DNA of 55,667 nt from positions 1 through 55,667 of the forward strand of contig RPRI01000027.1 in assembly GCA_003818505.1 (NCBI GenBank), read 5' to 3'. Origin of the DNA: Desulfobacteraceae bacterium (GTDB taxonomy: Bacteria > Desulfobacterota > Desulfobacteria > Desulfobacterales > RPRI01). This document shows, in pieces, positions 7,708 to 16,297 of this stretch. Position numbers and translations under genes: made by a program. Each line of letters starts with the position of its first letter. Position 1 is the stretch's first letter. The notes beneath the pieces were generated by a model. The model searched no databases. It worked only from the letters and a program-made list of their open reading frames with translations, and was not told the DNA's origin.

Positions 7708-9351
7708 TTAATTAACCGTAAAACTATAGCTGTCTGAAACCGCATTACTATTGCCATCCACTCCAAAATAAGTTTCTGACTTAGTCCAAGAAGCTTCGTC
7801 TGTCCATAGCCACTCATTATTCGCAACGAGACTTCCTCCAGCGGGAATATAATTACTTCCAAACTTAGCCACTATATCTGTTTGAGTAGAGCAAAACAGA
7901 GGAGTAATACTTCCAGAATCACACTTCTGCCTACTATTAACCGTCACCCCGACATCTCCTCCAGTCTCACTCAGCGTCACATCGTAATACCACCAGTTCC
8001 CTCCTGTAAATCCAGGCGGCGGACTTCCGCAATTCTTACATAGGTTACTATAACTCGCACTCAGCACAGCCACCGCAGGCTCACAACTATTAGTCGCACT
8101 ATCACATATATACCCAGTCGGACAAATCTTCGTCCCCATCGCATTCTGTGTCGTCCCGCAATTACTTTCCTGAACAAACGAACTTCCTAAGCAGACGCTA
8201 TCCGTAGATGGCAACCATTCTGTTTCCACACATCCGCCACAATTCTTAGTCCCCACCGCGTCTCTCGTCGTCCCGCAATTACTTGTCTGGACAAATAGAG
8301 TTCCCGAACAAAAGTCATCCACAGAAGGCAACCAAATTGTCGGCACGCAAGCGCAAGGCACAATCGTGCTCACAGCGGTATCATATAATATGAAATTATC
8401 ACAAGACGACAATGTATCAGGACAATCGGGTAAATCTGCAGGAAGGGCACACGCGCTCTCCCAACTGCCAGCAAAGTTCCAACAACTATACTCATCGTCA
8501 TCCCCACCATTACAATCTCCGGATTCAAACCCGCCATCATAACCCGAACATAGAGCAGGATAATAATCAGTCTCAGCACATACATCACAAACCACATACG
8601 ACCTCTCCCGACAAACTCTCTTACTCAACACGTTAGGCACGCACACCCCACCAGCACACGACTCACTTACACCACAAACCTCCTCAACAACCGGGCTCGC
8701 TCCATATTCCAAACACGGGTCCGAATCAAAATTTCCACACTCGCTCCTCAAAACCTTAAGAAAATCACTCGAACAGAACAGAGGCGACCCGCCCGCTATA
8801 CAATCGTCCCTACAATAACCCTCAGGAAATCCGCCCTCCCAAAAAAACAACCTTACCTTCTTAGGAGAATACGTCGCATCTCCCCCCTCTCCAATCTCCG
8901 CAGAAACCACAACCTCTTCTACAAAAACATCCTTATCCAAAGTAGCATAAAAAATAATCGGGTCCATCTTACAATAATCATTCACATCCCCAAGATTACA
9001 AACCCTCAGCAGATACCCAAAACCCTCCGGAATCTTTCCCGCAACATAGTCATCCAAGGAATCATAAGCGGGGTCCCCCGGCAAATCGACATCGACACTC
9101 AACGCATCCAATCTCAAATCTCTCGAAATGGCAATCCCCTCCAAAATCTCATTCTGCACACTATAAGAATAATCGGAAACACTCAAAATCTCTCTCGCCG
9201 ACTGGTCGGAATAAACACTCATCATAACTCCCGCAACAATTAAAACTGAAATAGTCGCCTCCAGAATGTGAATCCAACCACCTTTGTTTCTATATAAATG
9301 TTGGTAGTCGAGGAATACATATTTCTTGACAATCTTTGGCCTTTCAGTCAC
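7708..9351 (-). CDS. Cysteine-rich membrane-anchored surface protein, DPANN archaea-like
   Basis: 547 aa, GTG start. The N-terminal part has KGGWIHILEATISVLIVAGV, a single membrane anchor (about 27-48) that resembles pseudopilin-like or surface proteins I recall from Woesearchaeota/Nanoarchaeota-type genomes. The rest is extracytoplasmic, poor in lysine and very rich in cysteine and aspartate. Around residues 335-410 are two tandem repeats of about 38 residues sharing WLPS-D-C-G-FVQ-SNCGTT-VGTK spacing. The C-terminal ~120 residues look like a beta-sandwich. No function is recognised. The start lies 31 bases from the next gene on the other strand, so the 5' end may be at a recombination junction and the N-terminus could be truncated or fused. 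Confidence 0.65.
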   Translation of the reverse strand: MTERPKIVKKYVFLDYQHLYRNKGGWIHILEATISVLIVAGVMMSVYSDQSAREILSVSDYSYSVQNEILEGIAISRDLRLDALSVDVDLPGDPAYDSLDDYVAGKIPEGFGYLLRVCNLGDVNDYCKMDPIIFYATLDKDVFVEEVVVSAEIGEGGDATYSPKKVRLFFWEGGFPEGYCRDDCIAGGSPLFCSSDFLKVLRSECGNFDSDPCLEYGASPVVEEVCGVSESCAGGVCVPNVLSKRVCRERSYVVCDVCAETDYYPALCSGYDGGFESGDCNGGDDDEYSCWNFAGSWESACALPADLPDCPDTLSSCDNFILYDTAVSTIVPCACVPTIWLPSVDDFCSGTLFVQTSNCGTTRDAVGTKNCGGCVETEWLPSTDSVCLGSSFVQESNCGTTQNAMGTKICPTGYICDSATNSCEPAVAVLSASYSNLCKNCGSPPPGFTGGNWWYYDVTLSETGGDVGVTVNSRQKCDSGSITPLFCSTQTDIVAKFGSNYIPAGGSLVANNEWLWTDEASWTKSETYFGVDGNSNAVSDSYSFTVN

Positions 9352-9382
9352 TATCTAGACAGACTAGACAGGAGGTATCGCT

Positions 9383-9637
9383 ATGAAGCACGTTTGGCAA
9401 CTACAGGAAGCAAAAAACAAGTTCAGTGAAGTAGTGGAAAGTGCGCTTTCCCACGGACCGCAACTCGTAACAAAACGGGGTGTTGAAGCCGTCGTCGTAT
9501 TGTCCTACAAAGACTATCGCAAATTGCTGGCTTCCCCAAAACCCCTCTCTGAATTCTTCCGCCAATCCCCATTGGCAGGTATTGACCTTGACCTGAAGCG
9601 CAATATGGACTCCGTACGTTCGGACATTGACCTATGA
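9383..9637 (+). CDS. Phd/YefM family antitoxin
   Basis: 84 aa. The N-terminus VWQLQEAKNKFSEVVESA with VTKRGVEAVVVLSYKDYRKL is the classic Phd/YefM dimerisation and DNA-binding fold. The C-terminal part (from about residue 55) is the toxin-binding tail. A strong AGGAGG lies seven bases before the ATG. It overlaps the toxin gene by four bases (ATGA). It neutralises the downstream PIN RNase and likely represses its own promoter. Direct repeats CTAGACAG at 9355-9370 just upstream could be an operator. Confidence 0.92.
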   Translation: MKHVWQLQEAKNKFSEVVESALSHGPQLVTKRGVEAVVVLSYKDYRKLLASPKPLSEFFRQSPLAGIDLDLKRNMDSVRSDIDL

Positions 9638-10053
9638 AATACCTTCTGGATACCTGCGTGATTTCCGAACTGGTCGCCCGGAACCCCCTGGGCAAAGTTG
9701 TTGAATGGATCGACAGGATCGATCCGGAGCAAGTTTACCTGAGCGTTGTCACCATCGGCGAGATCCGAAAGGGCATTCAAAAGCTTCCCGACTCGCAGCG
9801 AAAGGAAACTCTTCAAGAATGGCTTGCTTACGACCTGCTGGATCGATTTCAGGGGCGAATCCTCCCCATCGACACAGAGGTCATGTTGACATGGGGACGG
9901 CTTGTCGGCAATCTGGAGTTACAGGGCAAGAAGATGGCGGCTATGGATTCACTGATCGCGGCTATCGTACTGCACGGAGGACTGACGCTTGCAACGCGAA
10001 ACGAAGAAGATTTTAAGCATGCAGAGATCCAGCTGGCGAATCCCTGGACTTAA
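9634..10053 (+). CDS. vapC: VapC/FitB-type PIN-domain toxin (RNase)
   Basis: 139 aa PIN nuclease. The acidic metal-binding residues are visible at D6 (YLLDTCVISE), E43 (TIGEIRKGI) and D105 (AMDSLIAA), with the ATRNEEDF end of the active site near D126. FitB/VapC members typically cleave tRNA or rRNA and are held inactive by the cognate Phd-type antitoxin encoded just upstream with a four-base overlap. The gene is complete and probably functional. The pair is somewhat richer in GC than nearby genes, as expected of a mobile stability module. Confidence 0.92.
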   Translation: MKYLLDTCVISELVARNPLGKVVEWIDRIDPEQVYLSVVTIGEIRKGIQKLPDSQRKETLQEWLAYDLLDRFQGRILPIDTEVMLTWGRLVGNLELQGKKMAAMDSLIAAIVLHGGLTLATRNEEDFKHAEIQLANPWT

Positions 10054-10213
10054 CCGGTTATCAATCGGGATGGGCGTCAACATAAATACCCCCCGGGATA
10101 ATTGATTTTATAGTTTCTGTCATCGGCTTGTTTCTGGGCACAAATGTTGCCGGCTTGAACCGAGGTTTCAGCAAAGCTTCTTAAAATCTTTTTATTACGA
10201 AGTCTATAAAGTT

Positions 10214-10338
10214 GACAGCAAAGTAAAAAGTACATTATGAAAGGCGCGCGAATCTTGAGGAATGAGGCGTACACAGAAGTACGCTGCAATGACGAAAGAT
10301 GAAGTGCAACACAGCAGAATGACTTTTTACGAAGCTGT
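10214..10338. repeat. Family 1 inverted-repeat element at the epmA stop codon
   Basis: Ends GACAGCAAAGTAAAAAGTAC and GACTTTTTACGAAGCTGT form the imperfect terminal inverted repeat of family 1. Read on the minus strand, the element starts directly at the TAA stop of epmA (10338-10340), in the same orientation to the gene as the other stop-linked copies. The 150 bp between the PIN toxin and the element hold no gene. Confidence 0.85.
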
Positions 10339-11237
10339 TAAAGCTCTTCGGGAGTAAATGCCACCACATCATCAATTCTTTCCGCGTTGGCAAAGAGCAT
10401 GATCAGCCTGTCGAGACCGAGAGCGTTGCCGGATGCACCCGGCATTTGAGAAATAGATTCAAGAAATTTTTCGGGCATGGGATATTCTTTTTTACCGGTA
10501 TTTTTGCGGAAGGCGAGCTCTTTTTCAAAGCGAGCTCGCTGCTCTTCGGGGTCGGTCAGTTCAGTAAAGCCGTTGCACAGTTCAACTCCTGAGATATAGA
10601 GTTCAAAACGCTCGGCAACCGAACTCTCTCCGGTTTTAAGTTTTGCAAGCGCTCCACAGGAGGCAGGATAATCATAAAGGAAAAGAGGCGCGCTTTGTCC
10701 GAGGGCAGGTTCTATTTCAGCCATTGTTTCATCGAAGCGGTTTTCTGAAAGAGCTTTATCAACCGATATCGAAGCGTATTTATCAAAAGCTTCGGCTACA
10801 GTCATTCTTTCCCATGGACCGGCAAGATCGATTCTGCTGCCAAGATAATTTATCGAATTGCCTGAGACTGACTTTAAGGCAACATCTTTAATCAGGTCTT
10901 CGGTTTCTTCCATCATGCCAAAATAATCCGAATCCGCGCGGTACCATTCCAGCATTGTAAATTCGGGAATATGCCTTGAGCCTCTTTCATTTTGTCTGAA
11001 ACACCTGCATATCTGGAATATCCGTGGATAACCCGCGGCAAGAAGTCTTTTCATGCACAACTCCGGGGAAGTGTGAAGGAACAGGTCTTCAGATTCTATC
11101 GCATCTACATTGGCTTCAGGGGCCGGAGCCGGAATCCTTACCGGAGTTTCCACCTCAAGATAATCATGTCCGGCAAAAAACATCCGGACAGCTTGAATAA
11201 TTCCTGCGCGCAGAACGAGATTGTTTTTTCTTTTCAC
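10338..11237 (-). CDS. epmA: EpmA-type elongation factor P (R)-beta-lysine ligase
   Basis: 299 aa protein related to the catalytic core of class II lysyl-tRNA synthetase but without the anticodon-binding domain, the hallmark of EpmA (GenX/PoxA/YjeA). Motif 2 is visible as RCFRQNERGSRHIPEFTMLEW and motif 3 as GNALGLDRLIMLF. It would attach beta-lysine to EF-P so that ribosomes pass polyproline stretches. The start is GTG, preceded by AGGGG five bases upstream. The usual partner genes (EF-P itself and the lysine 2,3-aminomutase EpmB) are not in the window, so they must lie elsewhere or be absent. Confidence 0.9.
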   Translation of the reverse strand: MKRKNNLVLRAGIIQAVRMFFAGHDYLEVETPVRIPAPAPEANVDAIESEDLFLHTSPELCMKRLLAAGYPRIFQICRCFRQNERGSRHIPEFTMLEWYRADSDYFGMMEETEDLIKDVALKSVSGNSINYLGSRIDLAGPWERMTVAEAFDKYASISVDKALSENRFDETMAEIEPALGQSAPLFLYDYPASCGALAKLKTGESSVAERFELYISGVELCNGFTELTDPEEQRARFEKELAFRKNTGKKEYPMPEKFLESISQMPGASGNALGLDRLIMLFANAERIDDVVAFTPEEL

Positions 11238-11287
11238 TTGAACCCCTGAACCATCGGCCCCTTGAACCCTTATACAAACACTTTTTC

Positions 11288-12607
11288 TTAACTTGTTCGT
11301 TCTATATATTTGTCTTCCGTTCTGTCCTGCAAGAACACCATATCATAGCAGTTCGATTCGGCGGAATGATACCAGATATATCCGAGATCACGGCATTTTG
11401 CGCAGGCTCTTAAGGGGATATGAACCGCAAGCAGGCGGGTGCCTCTGTCTGAAGTTGAATCAATTTTGAGTGTTCCGGCGCAGTCAGGACATACTTTTAC
11501 GGTTTCTTTCTGCTCTTCCCGTATATTATCCGTGTCGTAATATATGTTGCGTTTTCTTTCATCAAAATTTTTTTTATCTCTCATGCGTTCCGCTATCTTA
11601 TCCCTGTTCTGCCAGTAGCTTAATACGGTTTCGCCGGTCTTTTCTATGTTTAAAGTAACCTCCCTGGTTTGCCTGTACTTCTCCGGATCATACAGAGGCT
11701 CTTTCACCTTGCTGTAGTCAACGCCGGACATCGCGAGAATTATTCCGAGGTTAACATAAGGGAGAGCTCCTTCAATCGAATACCCGCCTTCAAGCACGGC
11801 AATATCCGGTTTTAAAATGGATGTGAGAGCGGCGTAGCCCTGCGCGGAAAAATTCATGTTGGTTATAGGATCGGTAAAATGATTGTCCTGTCCGGCTGAA
11901 TTTATGATGATTTCCGGCTTGAAATCATCAAGGATCGGCATGACGACATTTTTTGTTACATAGAGAAATCCTTCATCGGATGTATGAGGCGGAAGAGGAA
12001 TATTAATGGTCGTTCCGGCGGCATTAGGTCCTCCAAGCTCATACGGAAACCCTGAACCCGGATAAAGGGTTCTTCCGTCCTGATGGAGGGAGATAAAAAG
12101 GGTGTCAGGGTCGTGCCAGTAAATATCCTGAGTGCCGTCGCCGTGATGACAGTCGGTGTCAACGATGGCGACTTTCCTGATATTATACTCCTTTCGCAGG
12201 TATTCGATCATAATTGCTTCTACATTGACATTACAGAAACCCCTTGCTCCGTGCACTACACGCATCGCATGATGGCCGGGAGGACGGGCAAGAGAGAATC
12301 CTCTTTTTACTTTTTTATCGCAAACGGCCTTTCCTATCGTCTTGGCGCAGCCCGCGCTTATAAAATGCGATTCCGTCATAACATGTTCAACATCAGGAAC
12401 ACAGAAATGGACCCTTCTCACATCCTGTTCCATAACAAGCTCAGGCTTCAACTCCACTATACCTTCAATATCAAAGAGCCCTTCTTCAAGCACCTGGTCC
12501 TGAGTGTAAAGAAGCCGCTCCTCCCTTTCGGGATGAGTTGGGCTTATCGCCCAGTCGAAGGCAGGGAAGAAAACCAATCCTGTTTTGTTATTTGCAGCAA
12601 GTTTCAT
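11288..12607 (-). CDS. Histone deacetylase family hydrolase with C-terminal zinc-ribbon-like extension
   Basis: 439 aa. Residues 1-300 are a class II-type HDAC/acetoin-utilisation fold, a zinc-dependent amidohydrolase acting on acetyl-lysine or acetylpolyamines. Visible sites are RPPGHH (108-113), the D150-x-D152-x-H154-H155 zinc motif, D241 in SAGQDNH as third zinc ligand, and the catalytic tyrosine Y276 in EGGYS. About 130 residues follow that are not part of the usual enzyme: a charged helical stretch (about 315-370) and a CPDC (373-376) plus CAKC (402-405) pair that could bind zinc. The substrate is unknown. The gene is followed downstream (50 bp) by epmA on the same strand. Confidence 0.88.
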   Translation of the reverse strand: MKLAANNKTGLVFFPAFDWAISPTHPEREERLLYTQDQVLEEGLFDIEGIVELKPELVMEQDVRRVHFCVPDVEHVMTESHFISAGCAKTIGKAVCDKKVKRGFSLARPPGHHAMRVVHGARGFCNVNVEAIMIEYLRKEYNIRKVAIVDTDCHHGDGTQDIYWHDPDTLFISLHQDGRTLYPGSGFPYELGGPNAAGTTINIPLPPHTSDEGFLYVTKNVVMPILDDFKPEIIINSAGQDNHFTDPITNMNFSAQGYAALTSILKPDIAVLEGGYSIEGALPYVNLGIILAMSGVDYSKVKEPLYDPEKYRQTREVTLNIEKTGETVLSYWQNRDKIAERMRDKKNFDERKRNIYYDTDNIREEQKETVKVCPDCAGTLKIDSTSDRGTRLLAVHIPLRACAKCRDLGYIWYHSAESNCYDMVFLQDRTEDKYIERTS

Positions 12608-12667
12608 ATAAATTTCTCACAGACCTCTTTCCGCCTCAGGTGGTTTTTCGCTCGAATCCTTGAACCC

Positions 12668-12785
12668 TTGAACCGAAACAGCGAGCGAATTCCTCGCTGC
12701 TTGCAGCGGGGTTAGCGAGCGAATTAAAAATAGACCCAATTCCCTACGGTCGGAGATTCCCCGTAGCTTGCTGCGGGGAGCTTCA
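12668..12785. repeat. Family 3 twin-hairpin element, copy 1
   Basis: Two perfect or G-U-paired hairpins with CTTG loops, at 12692-12711 (CCTCGCTG/CAGCGGGG) and 12759-12778 (CCCCGTAG/CTGCGGGG). They are separated by about 47 bases of conserved sequence, and the same arrangement occurs at 49900-50016. It lies in the gap between the HyuA-like gene and the deacetylase gene. Confidence 0.75.
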
Positions 12786-12817
12786 ATCCTCGAATCCTCT
12801 TATAAATGTCATACCGT

Positions 12818-14494
12818 CTATCTGTCGGCGATAGAATCATATCCCTGTATAAGTCCGGGCTTGATCTGCGCTCTTACACGAATATTTTTCCCTGATGTAT
12901 AAAAGCCTTTTACCATGTTAAATTGAAGTGATTCTATTACTTCCATATCAAGATCACTCTCATCCGCCCCTCTTTTCCTGGCTTTTTCCGTTAAAAGCTG
13001 GAAAGATATTTTTACTGCGTCAATCATTGAGAAGTCTGCCGCAATTTTTTCCCTGAAGCCTTCTTCCGCGGATAATGCAAAGCCAAGTTCGGTATCGGCG
13101 ATGAGCGCTACCTCGCATGTGGTTCTTGCTATTGCCGCGCCTATCGCATTGGCGACATTCCATCTTGGCACTACGGTGACCGTGCATCCGGAAAGCTCCT
13201 CTATTCTGCCTGCAAAATACGGGGCCGGACCTCCTATCAGCAGAATCTTTCCGGGGTTTATCCTGTATTCCTCCATAACCTCATGGATAGTATAAACGGG
13301 TTTGCTGTTGATTCTTGAAATCAGCTCTCTTGTTTCGAGGAGAATTGCTTCACAGGCATTATCAAAAATATTCGACGCTGCATCTTCAACCGGAATGCCT
13401 AGCGCAAGAGCAATCGATTCAACGCCCTTGAAAGCATTATCCCTGTCACAGTCGCATATTTTACCAAGCACAACCAGAGCGTCGGTTACTGTCGGAACCG
13501 AGCCTCCGTAAGCCATTGCGGGACCGGCTCTTAGCGGGCCGATCCTGATCTTTCCGGTTGCATCCACACTTACGGAGCTGTCCCCGCCTGTTGCGATAGA
13601 ACTTGTCTCAAGCGAGCGGATAAGTGTTTTATAGGAGCCCAGGTTTATTCCTACCGGGTTTAATACCGGAACATGATTGATCAGGACCGCTATGTCGGTA
13701 GTTGTTCCGCCTATATCAAGAACTATACACTCCTCTTTGTCCGGAGAAAAAGGCATTGCTCCCATGACGCTTGCCGCGGGACCGGAAAATATGGCCTGAC
13801 CCGGAAAATCAGTCGAAGCATCAAGACTGGTTGTGCCTCCATCGGCTTTAAGAATATAGATAGGGATATCAAGCTTTTTTTCTCTGAGGGATTTTTTGAC
13901 CGCGTCGAAAAAATTTTTATGGATGGGGTAAGTGGCGGCATTAAGATAAGTGGTTGCAACGCGTCTGGGAAAATTAAGGCTTCCTGAAATCCTGTGTCCT
14001 GTAAAAACCTTATCAAAAAAATTTCCGAGAATCCTTGCAATATTCTGCTCATGTGACGGGTTCCGGACTGAAAACTTGCCGACTACTCCAACGTACCTGA
14101 TTCCTTCCTTTTTAAGGTTCCATGCAATTTTTTCAATTTCATTCCTGTCAATCGGCTCAACCTCCCTTCCTCTGTGATCAATTGAACCCGAAACAGGATA
14201 GTAGAAACGGTTAGTCCGGTAATATTCCGGATCAATACCGGGTCCTGAAGATACTATCATTCCAACTTCAGGCGTTTTATTCTGAACTACGGCATTTGTG
14301 ATCAGGGTTGTGCTGAGGACAATACGGTCGATAGTTGACGGGTCGATATTTTCTGTAATTTTATCAAGGCCGGTAAGGACGGAATTGAAGAGATCGGATT
14401 CATCTGTAAGAACTTTGACATCCCTTACGATCCCGTTCTTTCCGAGAAGAACGACGTCAGTGTGCGTTCCTCCGACATCCAGACCGATTATCAT
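12818..14494 (-). CDS. Hydantoinase/oxoprolinase (HyuA) family ATPase
   Basis: 558 aa, ASKHA (actin/Hsp70-like) fold. Phosphate-binding motifs are LDVGGTHTDVVL at the N-terminus (about 5-16) and LDIGGTTTDIAVL (about 265), and an adenosine motif LLIGGPAPYF lies near 420. Family members couple ATP to ring opening of 5-oxoproline or hydantoins, or to acetone/acetophenone carboxylation. This one is shorter than full-length HyuA (about 690) and lacks a HyuB partner. It lies upstream of the deacetylase gene and about 560 bp downstream of two 2-hydroxyacyl-CoA dehydratase-type genes on the same strand, which suggests a role with them, for example as an ATP-driven activator. The family assignment is firm, the function inferred. 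Confidence 0.85.
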   Translation of the reverse strand: MIIGLDVGGTHTDVVLLGKNGIVRDVKVLTDESDLFNSVLTGLDKITENIDPSTIDRIVLSTTLITNAVVQNKTPEVGMIVSSGPGIDPEYYRTNRFYYPVSGSIDHRGREVEPIDRNEIEKIAWNLKKEGIRYVGVVGKFSVRNPSHEQNIARILGNFFDKVFTGHRISGSLNFPRRVATTYLNAATYPIHKNFFDAVKKSLREKKLDIPIYILKADGGTTSLDASTDFPGQAIFSGPAASVMGAMPFSPDKEECIVLDIGGTTTDIAVLINHVPVLNPVGINLGSYKTLIRSLETSSIATGGDSSVSVDATGKIRIGPLRAGPAMAYGGSVPTVTDALVVLGKICDCDRDNAFKGVESIALALGIPVEDAASNIFDNACEAILLETRELISRINSKPVYTIHEVMEEYRINPGKILLIGGPAPYFAGRIEELSGCTVTVVPRWNVANAIGAAIARTTCEVALIADTELGFALSAEEGFREKIAADFSMIDAVKISFQLLTEKARKRGADESDLDMEVIESLQFNMVKGFYTSGKNIRVRAQIKPGLIQGYDSIADR

Positions 14495-14527
14495 TGCATT
14501 ATCCTGGCAGATCCGCTAATTTTCATT

Positions 14528-14672
14528 AGAAGCCATTCCAAAACCCCGTCTGAGGCCTGACAGCTGTGTTGCAAGCCTCTTCAAAATGCTCACATACTCC
14601 CGTGTATGCTGCGTTTTTTCATCAGCTTGCGCCTTGCTCTCAGACCTGATCCGAGATTTTGAAATGGCTTCT
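14528..14672. repeat. Family 2 inverted-repeat element, copy 2
   Basis: 145 bp. Ends AGAAGCCATTCCAAAACCCC and, on the other strand, AGAAGCCATTTCAAAATC are terminal inverted repeats. The interior matches the reverse complement of 1-140. It lies just upstream of the HyuA-like gene start, so it may affect that promoter. Confidence 0.8.
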
Positions 14673-14736
14673 ATAGAGAGTCATCGATTATGGATATAAG
14701 CTAACGGAAATAATAATAATTGTCAACAATGACGAT

Positions 14737-14914
14737 CTCGTAAAAAGTCATATGCGAACGGATTTGAGATTTTTGGGGAATAGATTTTTATGGAACTGAG
14801 CGTTAAAAATCACAAGCTGTTTGAGGGCGTTGGCCCGAGTTCTTGTGATTTAGCGAAGTGACTTAAAAATCCCCAAAAAGCTCATTAAGTGAGCATATTT
14901 CGACTTTTTACGAG
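14737..14914. repeat. Long imperfect palindrome with family 1-like ends
   Basis: Ends CTCGTAAAAAGTC and GACTTTTTACGAG are exact 13-base inverted repeats. Nested inside are TTTTTGGGGA with TCCCCAAAAA and AAATCACAAG with CTTGTGATTT, so the whole element can fold into one long hairpin. No open frame is present. Confidence 0.75.
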
Positions 14915-14926
14915 TACATCAATAAT

Positions 14927-15059
14927 GACGGTTTCGTAAAATGTTATTCTAACACAAAGATCTCAAAGGGCTCAAAGAAAAACCTGAATATTTTCAATAG
15001 GCCTTTCTTCGTGACTTTGTGCCTTCGTGGCGAAAAAATGACTTTTTATTAAGCCGTCA
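14927..15059. repeat. Degenerate family 1-like element at the dehydratase stop codon
   Basis: Left end GACGGTTTCGTAAAATG and right end (minus strand) TGACGGCTTAATAAAAAGTC are diverged family 1 ends. The TGA at the right end is the stop codon of the dehydratase-type gene (15057-15059 on the minus strand). The interior (ACACAAAGATCTCAAAGG, then GTGACTTTGTGCCTTCGTGG) differs from the standard family 1 interior. Confidence 0.65.
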
Positions 15060-16277
15060 GATTCTTGCTCCGAGCATTTCCGTAAAAGCTTCTATCCGTG
15101 TTGAAAGCTGCCCTTCTGCAAAATCTCTCGGGTCAACAACATCGACCTCTAAGTTTAAAACCGGAATTCCGATCTCCCTGAGGCCTTCGCTGATCAGACC
15201 CCTTGCTCCCGCGCCCTGCCTGCAGCCCCTGTGGCAGGGATTTATCGCCCCGTCGATTTTGTATGATAATGCGAGTTTCTGCAAGTAATTCACTCTTCGT
15301 CTTATAGTTCCGTTGAAGGGAATTGAAATCGCCCTTCGGGCAAGACCCGTATAAGGATCATCAGGATCAATCGGCTCCCATGTTATGCTGTTAAGTTCGT
15401 CAACAACAATATTGGCCCTGTACTGCTCCCTTAAAAGCGCATCAAGCGGATTTCTGAACTGGATCCTGTTCTGAATCCACATAAACCGGTGTTTTTCACC
15501 GGGCATACCGGGTTTCATCTCCCGGTTTCTTGCCGCAAATTCATCCCTGTAAGCCTTTGAGATTTCGACCGCCGCCTCAGTTCCGAGAAGAAGGGCCATC
15601 ACAATTCCGAAATTGGAGAGATCGTGGCCGTTTGTCGGGGAAGGAACATGGGTCGCCAGCTCAAAGACTTCTTTCATCAGTTCCCGCGCCGAGTTTGTAT
15701 TTTCGATTGCCCTGCGAAGAGCCTCGTCATCTAACGGCCTGCCCGTATGGGCAGATACGAACCCGGTCATTTCCCTGATCTGGTCGGCAAGGTATTTTAT
15801 GCTCTTTTCCGATTCGTCCTGCGGAATGTGTAAAACAAAGAGATCTTTTTTGAATATTCCGGCAAGGTTTTCCATTACGGCTATCCCACCGGTGCACGGG
15901 CAGCTTGTGGCGATCAGAAAATCGGGAACAGGCATAAGCCCCTGTTTTGCCGATCCCAGCACCGAACGGTGATACCCGCAGATATCCGATGCATATCCCG
16001 AATGTTCGGCATGATCAAGGAAACTCCCTATGGCGCCTGTTGAAGCGAGCATTGCCCCTATAAATTCAACAAAACAAGAGGTTACACCCATGGCCGAAAG
16101 CAGGTCGAAAGGCGCCGTAACCCCGCACCATGCCACACTGTTTTCGCCCGAATAGAGCCTGGTTCCGAGCCGCGCGACTTCGATCGCGTATCTCTTTCTT
16201 GCATTCGGGCTGTCAGGATTCTCTTTGATTTTTGCAGCGATTCCCGATGCCAGATCTTTAAAATACTGAAGCATCAT
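15057..16277 (-). CDS. 2-hydroxyacyl-CoA dehydratase/benzoyl-CoA reductase-type subunit A
   Basis: 406 aa member of the HgdB/HgdC-BcrB/BcrC (2-hydroxyacyl-CoA dehydratase D-component) family. Such subunits hold a [4Fe-4S] cluster and use one-electron ketyl chemistry. Candidate cluster cysteines are C51 (AWCGVTAPFDLL), C100 (SDICGYHRS), C126/C128 (TSCPCTGG) and the NPCHRGCRQ motif near 345. The tail ends QLSTRIEAFTEMLG, shared with the next subunit. It is 20 bp downstream of subunit B, so the two form one operon and likely a heterodimer. The stop codon is part of the adjoining repeat end. The substrate cannot be told from sequence. Confidence 0.85.
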   Translation of the reverse strand: MMLQYFKDLASGIAAKIKENPDSPNARKRYAIEVARLGTRLYSGENSVAWCGVTAPFDLLSAMGVTSCFVEFIGAMLASTGAIGSFLDHAEHSGYASDICGYHRSVLGSAKQGLMPVPDFLIATSCPCTGGIAVMENLAGIFKKDLFVLHIPQDESEKSIKYLADQIREMTGFVSAHTGRPLDDEALRRAIENTNSARELMKEVFELATHVPSPTNGHDLSNFGIVMALLLGTEAAVEISKAYRDEFAARNREMKPGMPGEKHRFMWIQNRIQFRNPLDALLREQYRANIVVDELNSITWEPIDPDDPYTGLARRAISIPFNGTIRRRVNYLQKLALSYKIDGAINPCHRGCRQGAGARGLISEGLREIGIPVLNLEVDVVDPRDFAEGQLSTRIEAFTEMLGARI

Positions 16278-16297
16278 GTTTAATACCTATCCCCTTT

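Noticed and set aside
10077-10289. 70-residue open frame on the minus strand
   Set aside because: Largely translated from the family 1 repeat at 10214-10338; similar peptides occur at other copies.
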